Shown here: positions 46,455 through 56,642 of the stretch, in pieces
How positions within the stretch are numbered: the first letter of the stretch is position 1
Layout of the letters: each line of letters opens with the position of its first letter
Assembly (NCBI RefSeq): GCF_028372415.1
Contig: NC_092876.1
Span: 59,296,385 to 59,360,384, forward strand
Length of the DNA: 64,000 nucleotides
Direction of reading: 5' to 3'
Origin: Notamacropus eugenii
Lineage: Eukaryota > Chordata > Mammalia > Diprotodontia > Macropodidae
Position numbers and translations under genes: made by a program
Notes under the pieces: generated by a model
What the model saw: only the letters and a program-made list of their open reading frames with translations
Databases searched by the model: none
Told to the model about the DNA's origin: nothing

Positions 46455-46849
46455 AAATTTGAAGGAAGGAAGGAATAGATAAAGCATTTATTAAGTACTT
46501 ACTATGTGCAAAGCACTGGGTAAAGTGCTGGGGATACAAAGAAAAATTAAGAATGTCTCTGCTCTCATTCAAATGGGGGGAGGCAGCACATGCAGAAGAT
46601 TTCAGTCAGATGGAAAAGCCCCAAGTCTTTAGGTTATAGTGTCTAAAAAGATAGAGGACAAACTCTTCTTTAATGTCATTTCCAGTAGAAAGATAATATC
46701 AGGTTACAAGGTGGAACAATTTGACAGTGCCAAGGACTCTTGTAGCAAGAACTTTCATTTCTAGATCTTCAGTAGCTGTGGCTGGAGCACCTTCAGGAGC
46801 AGCTGTATGGCTGAGTTTCCAGGATGATGGCTGAGGGCCCTAAGGTGGA
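46455..46849 (-). mobile_element. L2-tailed unclassified element, left piece
   Basis: An antisense L2-like end (gcatttattaagtacttactatgtgc, gtgctggggatacaaag) is joined to about 280 bp I do not recognise. It continues at 49764-50035 across copy B. The host L1 ORF2 resumes on the far side. Confidence 0.5.
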
Positions 46850-47686
46850 AACATTGCTATTTCTTTTTTTTTAATTAATTAATTTATTTTTAGTTTTCAA
46901 CATTCATTTCCACAAGATTTTGAGTTCCAAATTTTCTCCCCATCTCTCCCCTTCCCCATCCCGACACTGTGCATTCTAATTGCCCCTTCCCCCAATCTGC
47001 CCTCCTTTCTATCACACCCCTCCCTTCTCCATCACCATCTTCTCTGTTTTCTTGTAGAGCAAGATAGATTTCTATACCTCATTACCTGTATTTCTTATTT
47101 CCAAGTTGCATGCAAAAACAATTCTCAACATTTGTTCCTAAACCTTTGAGTTTCAACTTCTCTCCCTCCCTCCTTCCCTACCCATCCCTACTGAGGAGGC
47201 AAGCAATTCAATATAGGCTATACATGTGTAATTATGCAAAAGACTTCTGTAATAGTCAAGTTGTGAAAGACTGACTATATTTCCCTCCATTCTATCCTAC
47301 CTCCCATTTATTCTGTTCTCTTTTGACCTTGTCCCTCTCCAAAAGTGTTTACTTCTAATTACTCCCTCCTCCCATTTGCCCTCCCTTCTATCATCCCCCC
47401 ACACCCTGCTTATCCCCTTCTCCTCTATTTTTCTGTAAGATAGATTTTCATACCAAATTGAGTGTGCATGTTATTTCTTCCTTAAGCCAAATGTGATGAG
47501 AGTAAGCTTCACTTTTTCCCTCTCACCTCTCTCCTTTTCCCCTCCACTGAAAAAGCTTTTTCTTGCCTCTTCTGAGAGATAATTTGCCCCATTCCATTTC
47601 TCCCTTTCTTCTCCCAATGTATTCCTCTCTCATCTCTTTATTTTATTTTTTAAGATATCATCCCTTCCTATTCAACTCACCCTGTG

Positions 47687-47701
<15 letters not shown>

Positions 47702-47758
<57 letters not shown>
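47702..47758. repeat. (AC)n microsatellite, about 27 units
   Basis: An uninterrupted AC run in the 3' UTR of copy B. The matching position in copy C holds a TG/GTGT tract, so the microsatellite is ancestral to the family. Confidence 0.96.
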
Positions 47759-47760
<2 letters not shown>

Positions 47761-47881
47761 TTTCTGACTATTCAAATACTGAGAAAAGTTTCAAGAGCTA
47801 CAAATATTTTCTTTACATGTAGGAATGTAAACAGTTCAACTTTAGAACGTCCCTTATGATTTCTCTTTCTTGTTTACCTTT

Positions 47882-48984
47882 TCATGCTTCTCTTGGTTCC
47901 GGTACTTGAAAATCAAATTTCCTCTTCAGCTCTGGTCTTTTCACCAATAATACTTGAAAGTCCTCTATGTCATTGAATGACTGTTTTTTTCCCTGAAATA
48001 TTTTTGCTGGGTATGTGATTCTTGGTTTTAATCTAGTTCCTTTGACTTCTGGAATATCATATTTCAAACCCTTCGATCCCTTAATGTAGAACTTGTTAGA
48101 TCTTGTGTTGTCTTGATTGTATTTCCACAGTACTCAAATTGTTTCTTTCTGGCTTCTTGCAATATTTTCTCCTTGACCTGGGAACTTTGGAATTTGGCTA
48201 CAATATTCCTCGGAGTTTTTTTGGGTGGGATCTCTTTCAGGAGGTGATCTGTGGATTCTTTCAATATTTATTTTACTCTCTGGTTCTAGAATATCAGGGC
48301 AGTTTTCCTTGATAATTTCATAAAAGATGATGTCTATGTTCTTTTTTTTGAACATGGCTTTCAGGTAGTCCTATAACTTTTAAATTGTCTCTCCTGGATC
48401 TATTTTCCAGGTCCATTGTTTTTCCAATGAGATATTTCACATTATCTGCTATTTTTTCATTCTTTTGGTTTTGCTATGTAATTTCTTAGTTTCTCATAAA
48501 ATCATTAGCTTCCTAGTGCTCCATTGTAATTCTTAAAGAACTATTTTCTTCAGTGAGCTTTTGACCCTCCTTTTCCATTTGACTAATATTGCTTTTTAAA
48601 GCATTCTTCTCCTTGTTGGCTTTTTGGACCTCTTTTGCATTTGGGCTAATCTATTTTTAAAGTTATTATTTTCTTCAGCCTTTTTTTGGATCTCCTTTAG
48701 CAAGCTGTTGACTCATTTTTCATGATTTTCTTGCATCACTCTCATTTTTCTTCCCAATTTTTCCTCCACCTCTCTTACTTGATTTTCAAAATCCTTTTTG
48801 AGCTCTTCCATGGCCTGAGATCACTGCATATTTTTTGGGAGGTTTTGGACGCAGAAGCCTTGACTTTTACATCTTCCTCTGATGGTATGTTTTGTTCTTT
48901 CTCATCTGAAAGGATGGAAGGAAATTCTTGCTCACCAAGAAAGGAACCTTCTATAGTCTTATTTTTTCCCACTTTTTTGGGCAT
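47882..48984 (-). pseudogene. L1 ORF1 of copy B, decayed
   Basis: It begins MPKKVGKNKTIEGSFLGEQE at 48984. Multiple frameshifts follow. Recognisable later blocks are 48264-48064 (KETPRN-like IVAKFQSSQVKEKILQEARK) and 48067-47882 (KRPELKRKFDFQ). Confidence 0.85.
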
Positions 48985-49763
48985 ATTTCCAGCCTGTTAC
49001 TTGACTTTTGAGTCCTTTGTCAAGTGGAGGGTATACTTTAGGGACCTGTAAGTTCTCAGTTCCTCCAAGGTGGCACAATCAAGGGAGAAGAGTTTAATCC
49101 TCTCCTGGCCTGGCCTGCACTCTGGTCTGAAAGCAACCACAAACTTTTCTGCCCAGGATCTGCGAGTAGAATTCCCTCTCCAGAACCTTCACTAGCTCCT
49201 TCATGCCAGCAGCACTCCTCCTCACCCCAGGGCTACCAGTGAGGACTGAGAACCAGATCAGCTGCTCAATTCCCCCAGGGTCTTTAGGCAGAGGGTGCCA
49301 AAAATGGACGCTTTGCTGCAGTGGCTGCCACCACCCTAGGGCCAGGGCTAGGGCCAGACCCTGCTCCCTTCTCACCCAGGTAAAAGAGCTTTTTCACTGA
49401 TCTTTGAAGCTGTCTTTGGCATTTGTGGGTTAAGAAATCTGGGAACCACAGTTGCTATACATGATTCCACACCCTGAAGCCTGCTCCAGGCCTGTCTGTG
49501 CTGTGCAGCATTGCCAAGGCTGGGCTGTCCTTCACTTTGAGCCTGGTGTGATAGACCTTTCCTGTCAGCCTTCCAGGCTCTTCTGGGCTAGAAATCTCTT
49601 TTACTTGGTCATTTACTCTTTATTCTGTTTACAAATGACAAATTCTGCTGCTCTAGAATTTGTTTAGAGTCATTTTTTACAGGTATTTTATGAGCTATGG
49701 TGGGAGAGTTACAGCAGGTCCATCCTTCTACTCTGCCATCTTGGCTCCAACATTACTATTTCT

Positions 49764-50035
49764 ATGGCTCTCAGGTTCAGGAATCTGGGTTGTCTCCATC
49801 AGAATCTGGGAGGAGATGGTCGTCAAGGTGGTGGTAGTGACTTGATTTGCCCAGAATGTGCTTCTTCCTTTCTCTCCTTTGGGGGGTGCCTTATTGCTTC
49901 AGGTGGTCTATCTTACCTGTCCTGTGCGGGGCAGTTGGTTGGCATTTGATAGGGATAGCTAGCCCTTTCTTCACAAGAGTTTCTTCCTAGATGATGGCTG
50001 TGAGGTCTGGGCTGGAGCAGGACAAGTGGTCTGAA
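49764..50035 (-). mobile_element. L2-tailed unclassified element, right piece
   Basis: Continuation of 46455-46849. No homology recognised. Confidence 0.45.
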
Positions 50036-50640
50036 AATATTTATTATTTCTGATTTGCTCTTTGATCCACTCATTCTTTGCCATTAGGTGTTTCCATCTT
50101 CAATTAATTTTTAATCATTTGTTCAATGACTTTTTATTGAATATAATTTCTTATTGTGATCAATAAAAGATATTTAATATTTCTGTTTTTCTGCATTTGT
50201 TCATGAGGTTTTTATTCCCTTATACATGATCAATTTTTGTAAAAGTGCCATGAACAGCTAAGGAAATAGGTATACTCATTTCTGCTCATTCAAAAATCAT
50301 CAGAGGTCTAACATTTCTAAAATTCTATCCAGGCCCTTAACTTCTTCCTTCTTTTTTGGTTATATTTTTCTAGGTCTGAAAAGCATGCATTGAGGTCCCC
50401 CACTAATATAGTTTTACTATCTATTTCTTCCTATGCTTTCCTTCTTATTTCTCTCCCTCCCATTTTCATTTTCCCTCCTGGTTTCCTGTTGAGTGAAATG
50501 TATTTTTATACTCAACTCTTCTTTAACCAGATGAATATGAGGTTTAAGTGCTGCTTATCCCTTGCATCTCTTCTTTCTTGTTTGCATAGTCTTCTACTTA
50601 CGGACTCAAGTTGCATGAGAAATTCCTGATCAAGACTTGA
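50036..50640 (-). mobile_element. L1 ORF2 N-terminal/central part, antisense
   Basis: Antisense L1: gctctttgatccactcattc, ttctgcatttgttcatgagg, ccactaatatagttttacta and ctatttcttcc. It continues the ORF2 seen at 45673-46450, so a single old L1 is cut into three pieces. Confidence 0.85.
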
Positions 50641-50729
50641 TTTGGTGCATTTTCTAGGTCTTTATGGAATAGTTGTGAGGGAGTAGCAGGACAGAACAAC
50701 TTCTTCCTCTCCCTCCCGCCCCAATTTGA

Positions 50730-50825
50730 TTGGTCCTCTTATTCTTGTCTTTGTATCTCCAATGCCTAGTAAAATGATCTGCATACAGCAGGTACTTAGT
50801 AAGTGCTTGTTGAATGAAACAGAAT
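50730..50825 (+). mobile_element. L2 3' terminus
   Basis: tgtatctccaatgcctagta, gcaggtacttagtaagtgct and tgttgaatgaaa. Confidence 0.8.
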
Positions 50826-51094
50826 TATCACTAAGGAAATTTATCAGCAGCAGTACTTTTGAAAAAGAGAAAATTCCAGCAGACACCTGACTAACTAGAT
50901 CTACTATCATGCTCTGTCATGCACCATACTTCCATGGTTTGTGATCTGTTTGCCAAATCTATTTCTTTTTCATCTAGGTCAATGATAGTATCACCTTGAT
51001 TTCTTTGCTCTTTCATTTCAAAGATCTTTGCTGATCTTTGCTGAATGGTTTTTTATGGAAGGATGACTGTACTATTAACAGATAATTTATAAAA

Positions 51095-51268
51095 ATAAAT
51101 ACATGGAACTGCAAAGACTCTTAGGGATCATCTTGCTTAATTTGTACATTTTAGAGATGAGGAAAGTAAGACCTGGAAAAACTGAGACTTGTCCAAGATC
51201 ATATTAGTAGCCTCACTAGAACCTAGATATCTCAGTTCATAGTCCAGAGTTATTTCCCTCATATTGTC
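51095..51268 (-). mobile_element. MIR variant, antisense
   Basis: ctcttagggatcatcttgc, cattttagagatgaggaaag and gacttgtccaagatcatatt in MIR order. Confidence 0.75.
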
Positions 51269-51309
51269 CATATTTCTTGGTTTCTACCACTGTCTTTAGA
51301 AATGGGGAG

Positions 51310-51925
51310 GAAAGGAAAAAAACCTATATGTTCTAAAATATTTATAGCAGCTCTCTTTGTGGTAGCAAAGAACTGGAAATTTCAGGGATGCCCCATCAAT
51401 TGGGGAATGTCTAAATAAGTTGTGGTATATGATTGTGATGGAATACCATTGTGCTACAAATAATGATAAGCTCATTGATTTTAGAAAAACATGAATAGGC
51501 TTGCCTGAAATAATGAAGGGTGAAATGAATGAATCAAGAGGATGTTGTACACAGTAACAACAATATTATTTTAAGAACAACTTTGGTTGTATAAGTCATT
51601 TTGACTATTATAAATACTCAAATTAACTACAATGGACACATGAAGGAAGATCCTAGCTGCATCCAGAGAAAGAACTGATAAATAGAAGTATGTATAGGAT
51701 GGTTTTACATATTTGTGTCTAATGGCAGCCTTTTCTGGAGGGAGAAGGGAGGGAAGAAAAAAAAGAGAAAACATGATAACTTTGTTATATATTTCAAAAG
51801 GAACAGAAAGTTGTACATAACAGATTTGCAATTTCATGTACAATAAACTTTTTTCTATTCTACTATATTATGGAAATGCTTGTTTTATTTCTTAAGTTCA
51901 AAATAAAATAAATTTAAAAAAGGAA
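51310..51925 (+). mobile_element. 5'-truncated L1 3' end
   Basis: Sense L1: tatttatagcagctctctttgtgg, catcaattggggaatgtc, tgtggtatatgattgtgatgg and gcatccagagaaagaactg, ending tacaataaacttttttc. Confidence 0.85.
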
Positions 51926-52420
51926 TGGGAAGTAGAAATATAAAAGTACTCACTTATACTATATTGCACAGTGAATGGGTACCAGGCAGTAAGAGAGTTT
52001 AAATTAATTTATTTAGCCATATTACGTAACCTTTCCAGGGAAGTTTGTTTGAAAGACAAAAATCATTTTTCTCAGGATATTGCATCACAATTTGCTTACA
52101 AATAATGTAATGATAACTCTCATATCTCCATGCTGTAGTGACATCCTGGATAAGGAGAACCATCTTGACTGCAAGGGACAGCATGTCTCAGTCTCCTCAC
52201 CTGGTCTCTTTATGACTGCAGGGGAATAGGAAAAGACAGATCTGTTGGCTTGACCTGGCTTACTTGCAGAAGGGAAATATTGCATTCCATCAGCTCCCCA
52301 CATTGCTCACCTTACCCAACACCCTGAGAGGACTCTACCTTGAGGCCAAGCCCCTAAGGATACTAATACCTGAACTTATTCCTCAATAATAAACAATTTC
52401 CCAACCTGTAATATCTTCTC
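51926..52420. other. No gene recognised
   Basis: Unclassified, unique-looking sequence. Confidence 0.35.
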
Positions 52421-52424
52421 CATT

Positions 52425-53280
52425 CCAGTGTTTCAGAAACCTCTGCTATCACATTACCCTATTTTCCATTCCCCACTCCCTACTCACTCATTCCCACCCC
52501 CCTCAATCCAAATCTCAATATCCTACTCTGTCATTACTCACTGTGTAGGTAATAGACCAGCTCTTATCTTAAATCTATTCCTCTCCTACTCTGTCTGTCT
52601 CTGATGGCACGCAGTGAATCTTGGCACCTTCTTGATAAGATAGCCTCCATAGCCAGCCTTTCCAGCCATGGTTGTACTTTCACTAATTTCCATGACTCAC
52701 TGGTCAAAGTGAGGAATTGGAATACTTCTTGCTCCCATTGTCACTTCCAGGCTTTTCCTTCTCCATCATTATGTAGTAACCTCTCCTCCTTTTAGGTTTA
52801 TTCAGTTTATATTTACCAACCAACCATAATTCTGGTAACTTGCACATGGATCTCTATGACTCCCTTCCTTCCCCAATGAGTTCAGTATCCATAGTTCAGT
52901 TTTCTCTCCTCATCAACTCCTGCCCTCATATAAGGAGATTTAAATATACATATTGATACTCCTTAACACCCTAATCTCCTAGTTCCTCAATTCACTCATT
53001 TCCCATGACCTATTCCTCCACCTGACTGGAGTGAGTCTCCAGATTATATTACACAATCTTAACTGGGCCCTCTCTGCTGTAAGGCAATCTTTTTTGGTTT
53101 TTTTTTTTTACACCTTTCTAATTAACTCACTATCCCATTTGCTATGGTGACTTTTCTCAACCTTTTCATCCCTTCTCAAATCTCTTACAGCTTTTCCTTC
53201 CTTCAGTCTTCTCTTCTTTTTCCTCCCACCAGTCTTTCAACTGAGAACTTTGCCTCATATTTCTTTTTTATTATTTATTT
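52425..53280 (+). mobile_element. Probable L2 ORF2, 5' part
   Basis: T/C-rich sense sequence in L2 orientation that leads into the clear L2 ORF2 at 53290. Individual motifs are weak. Confidence 0.45.
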
Positions 53281-53289
53281 AGGATTTTA

Positions 53290-54172
53290 TTTTTCCCCAA
53301 TTACTCAAAATGTTCAAAATGGAACTTATTATCTTTCTCCCTAAACTCTCCCTACTTCCTAGTTTCCCTATTACTGTTGAAGGAACCACCATCCTCCTGG
53401 TCCCACAGTCTGTAGATGTAAGTATCATTCTTAATGCTTCACTTGCTCTTACCTCCCCTATCCAATCTGTCATCATGACCAATGGTTTCTATCTTCTAAA
53501 CAAAACTTCTTCTCTATATTCCCTTCTTCCTCTGGGGGCAGCTAGGTGGTGCAGCAGATAGAGCACCAGTGCTGGAGTCAGGAGGACCTGAATTCAAATC
53601 TCACCTCAGACACTTGACACTCACTAGCTGGGTGACCTTAGGCAAGTCACTTAACCCCAATTGCCTCATCCTGGGTCATCTCATGAATATCTGGTCACTG
53701 GATTCAGATGGCTCTGGAGGAGAAGTGAGGCTGGTGACCTGCACAGCCCTCCCTCCCTCAAAACAAAGTCAAATGCCAAGTCATGTCATCAGTTCTCTGA
53801 TGGCATGGTCTTCTTCGGCAATGAGGGATGAACACACACAGATACCACATACATACCACACACACACACACACACAATCTTTCCTCTGACACTACCACCA
53901 CCTGAGCACAGGTCCTTATAACTTCCTACATGGACAATAGCAATAGCCACAAGTCTCAGCTGTCATATTGATCTTCCTCAAGTATAGATCTATCTATCTC
54001 CCCCAGAATCAATAAATTTCCTATAATTCCCAGAATCAAATCTATAATTGTCTGTTTGGCTTTTAAAGCCAAACTTACTAACTTGGCCCCCTTCTACATT
54101 TCTTTGTATCCCCAGAATTTAGCAAAGTGCCTGTCACATAGTCAGTACTTAATAAATGCTTGTTGACAAACT
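53290..54172 (+). mobile_element. L2 ORF2 C-terminus and 3' UTR
   Basis: A readable RT C-terminal segment (FKMELIIFLP, TTILLVPQS, SIILNASLAL) corresponds to L2 ORF2. The 3' UTR ends agtacttaataaatgcttgttg. A SINE interrupts it at 53535. Confidence 0.85.
53535..53876 (+). mobile_element. Marsupial tRNA-derived SINE, long form
   Basis: Head ggggcagctaggtggtgcag, core gggtgaccttaggcaagtca, tail ggcatggtcttcttcggcaa then gagggatgaacacac and a CA-rich end. A short TSD ttcctctg lies at 53527-53534 and 53881-53888. It inserted into the L2 ORF2. Same subfamily as 7581-7899. Confidence 0.92.
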
Positions 54173-54374
54173 GGATTATAATCCACTTTAGGATGATGAT
54201 AATTAACATTTTTAATATCAGCCATTATCATCATCAAACATCATTAACTCAAATAAAGTTGTTAACTTCTGAATTTGTAGTTCTTTTTCAAGTTCTGTGG
54301 GGTAATATTGTAGCAAGGTCTCTCTGTCGAGGGAATTTACAAAGCAAATATAAGGAGAGAAAAACTGAAAATGT

Positions 54375-54600
54375 TAGCTTGTTGGAATACATAGTATGGT
54401 GGAAAGATTCCTCAACTAGCATTTAGAAGACAGCTGAGCTTGAATTCTGGGTGATCTTGAGCGAGTAGTTCAGCCTTCCTTGGCTTCAATTTCCTTATTT
54501 TTAAAACAGGGAGGAAAATAAGAATGTCCATTTCACAGTATTCTGAGAACCAACCTGACTTTTAGAGGTGTGTTATAATTATTATTTACATGTTCCACTA
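54375..54600 (+). mobile_element. MIR
   Basis: catagtatggtggaaagatt, ttgaattctgggtgatcttg, cttggcttcaatttccttat and ttttaaaacagggaggaaaa. Confidence 0.7.
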
Positions 54601-54729
54601 ATATGCAAGAACCAGTCTGCTCTGATGATGTATCACATTGCAAAGGTGATAAAAATTTTGCCAGGTCTTGCCAAACTGGAAACTCTCTAAGAATAGACCT
54701 GACACTGGACTCTATGGATGGCACTTCAG

Positions 54730-55916
54730 CTTCCTTCCCAGCTCTGATATTCTGTGTGTTCTCAGGGCCCTCCCAGCTCTGACATCCTGTGTCCTAAGGC
54801 CCTCCCAGCTCTGACATCCTGTGTTCTCAGGGCCCTCCCAGCTCTGACATGTTGTGTTCTCAGGGCCCTCCCAGCTCTGACATTGTGTGTTCTAAGGTCT
54901 CTCCCAGCTCTGACATCCTGTGTTCTAAGGACCTCCCAGCTCTGACACTCTGGGTTCTAAGGACCCTCCCAGCTCTGACATCCTGGGTTCTAAGGACCCT
55001 CCCAGCTCTGACATTCTGTGTTCTAAGGTCTCTCCCAGCTCTGACATCCCGTGTTCTAAGGCCCTCCCAGCTCTGACATCCTGGGTTCTAAGGCCCTCCC
55101 GGCTCTGACACTCTGTGTTCTAAGGCCCTCCCAGCTCTGACATCCTGTGTTCTAAGGTCTCTCCCAGCCCTGACATTCTGTGTTCTAAGGCCCTCCCAGC
55201 TCTGACATCCTGTGTTCTAAGGGCCCTCCCAGCTCTGACATCCTGTGTTCTAAGGCCCTCCCAGCCCTGACGTCCCGCGTCCTCAGGCCCCCCCCCCCCC
55301 CAGCTCTGACATCCTGTGTTCTAAGGTGTCTCCCAGCTCTGACATCCTGTGTTCTAAGGCCCTCCCGGCTCTGACATTCTGTGTTCTAAGACCCTCCCGG
55401 CTCTGACATTCTGTGTTCTAAGGACCCTCCCAGCTCTGACATTGTGTGCTCTAAGGTCTCTCCCAGCTCTGACATCCTGTGTTCTAAGGCCCTCCCGGCT
55501 CTGACATTCTGTGTTCTAAGTACTCCCCCAGCTCTGACATTCTGTGTTCTAAGGTCTCTCCCAGCTCTGACATCCTGTGTTCTAAGGGCCTTCCCAGCTC
55601 TGACATCCTGTGTTCTAAGGCCCTCCCAGCTCTGACATTGTGTGTTCTAAGGTCTCTCCCAGCTCTGACATCCTGTGTTCTAAGGGCCTTCCCAGCTCTG
55701 ACATCCTGTGTTCTAAGGTCCCTCCCAGCTCTGACATTGTGTGTTCTAAGGTCTCTCCCAGCTCTGACATCCTGTGTTCTAAGGCCCTCCCAGCTCTGAC
55801 ATTGTGTGTTCTAAGGTCTCTCCCAGCTCTGACATTCTGTCTTCTAAGGACCCCCCCCCAGCTCTGACATCCTGTGTTCTAAGGTCTCTCCCAGCTCTGA
55901 CATCCCGCATCCTCGG
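54730..55916. repeat. Minisatellite, about 36 units of 28-32 bp
   Basis: The unit is close to CTGACATYCTGTGTTCTAAGG plus (T)CCCTCCCAGCT. Counted by eye there are about 36 units, with sub-variants (TTGTGTG, TCTCTCCCAG, GACCCTCC) scattered as if by unequal exchange. The first unit follows ggactctatggatggcacttcagcttccttccc, which looks like a decayed MIR/CR1-type tail. Unit 17 (about 55262-55295) already has the CpG-rich form found at the right end. Long frames here are artefacts of unit lengths. Confidence 0.96.
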
Positions 55917-56165
55917 CCCCCCCCCCCTCCGGCCCTGACGTCCCCCGTCCTCAGTCCTCAGGCCCCCCCGGCCCTGACGTCCCCCGTCCTCAGTCCTCAG
56001 GCCCCCCCGGCCCTGACGTCCCCCGTCCTCAGTCCTCAGGCCCCCCCGGCCCTGACGTCCCCCGTCCTCAGTCCTCAGGCCCCCCGGCCCTGACGTCCCC
56101 CGTCCTCAGTCCTCAGGCCCCCCGGCCCTGACGTCCCCCGTCCTCAGTCCTCAGGCCCCCCGGCC
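55917..56165. repeat. CpG-rich terminal block of the minisatellite, 6 units of 38-39 bp
   Basis: Six almost identical units begin GCCCTGACGTCCCCCGTCC, followed by TCAGTCCTCAGG and a run of C. Starts at 55932, 55971, 56010, 56049, 56087 and 56125 give periods of 39, 39, 39, 38 and 38. Each has about three CpGs, where main-array units have almost none, plus a duplicated TCCTCAG. The minus strand has G-runs that could form a G-quadruplex. It touches the CpG island. Confidence 0.95.
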
Positions 56166-56290
56166 CCGCACCGCTGGCCTCTGCTGCTTCCCCACAGGAA
56201 AAGGCCGACGGCTCAGCCGCGGCTCTTTACACGAGTGAATGAAATGAATGAATGAGCTTGTCATTTCCCTGCCCGAAGCGAAGCGTCGAT

Positions 56291-56296
56291 CACGTG
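56291..56296. promoter_or_regulatory. CACGTG E-box
   Basis: A perfect E-box about 350 bp upstream of the start codon. A second lies in intron 1 at 57008-57013. Function is inferred only. Confidence 0.4.
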
Positions 56297-56447
56297 GGAT
56301 ACACACTCCCAGAGGGCGCTTCCCGGGCCAACAGTCCCGGACCTCACTGCCAAGCCGGCCTGTCCCCGGGCTCCCTGCAAACCACGCTCCAAGGTCAGCC
56401 CAGGCCCGCTCCCAGCCTGTCACCTTGACGACAAACCAAGAGGACAT

Positions 56448-56465
56448 CCGGAAAGAGGCGGGGCC
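56448..56465 (+). promoter_or_regulatory. ETS core and GC box
   Basis: CCGGAA (56448-56453) is followed by GGCGGGGCC (56457-56465), an ETS/GABP-type core next to an Sp1-type box. Another GCGGAAG lies at 56521-56527. The spacing is typical of nuclear genes for mitochondrial proteins; binding is inferred. Confidence 0.5.
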
Positions 56466-56476
56466 AAGCAGGTTAA

Positions 56477-56486
56477 TCTCGCGATA
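56477..56486. promoter_or_regulatory. Near-match to the TCTCGCGAGA element
   Basis: TCTCGCGATA has one mismatch to the palindrome at 56538-56547, 61 bp upstream of it. Confidence 0.4.
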
Positions 56487-56537
56487 GTTGGTCCGCCGGA
56501 CCGCTCCTTCGCAGCTTAGAGCGGAAGAGGGCGAACA

Positions 56538-56547
56538 TCTCGCGAGA
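56538..56547. promoter_or_regulatory. TCTCGCGAGA palindromic promoter element
   Basis: An exact 10-bp match to the CGCG palindrome known from CpG-island promoters and bound by BANP (earlier attributed to Kaiso). It is 96 bp upstream of the ATG, within the likely initiation zone (about 56500-56600). Confidence 0.75.
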
Positions 56548-56642
56548 CTTTGCCGGTGTCAGGGCGCCCGGGCCGGCTGTGAAGAGAGCTGAGGCTGAAC
56601 TTGAAACTGAAGCTGGAGGGCCCGCGGCTGGAGCGAGAGAAC

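Larger units (their letters stand above)
46865..49748 (-). mobile_element. ORF2-less L1 (HAL1-like), copy B, full length
   Basis: The TSD aacattgctatttct (46850-46864) versus aacattactatttct (49749-49763) is 15 bp with one mismatch. The minus-strand 5' end is GGAGCCAAGATGGCAGAGTA. Total length is 2,884 bp: 5' UTR, ORF1, then a 3' UTR with a long CA tract, ending ...aaaataaattaattaatt. There is no ORF2. Allowing for the duplication in copy C, B and C have closely similar lengths. Confidence 0.93.

Noticed and set aside
54754..55867. Repetitive frames rich in PALTSCVLR / PSSDILCSK
   Set aside because: They are translation of the minisatellite unit in different frames, not a repeat protein.
54730..56165. 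CRISPR-like repeat/spacer array
   Set aside because: Units are head-to-tail without unique spacers and the genome is mammalian.
56151..56447. Possible divergent protein gene on the minus strand (98 codons) at the CpG island
   Set aside because: No homology recognised and CpG islands leave open frames by chance. A divergent non-coding transcript is possible but not shown by sequence.
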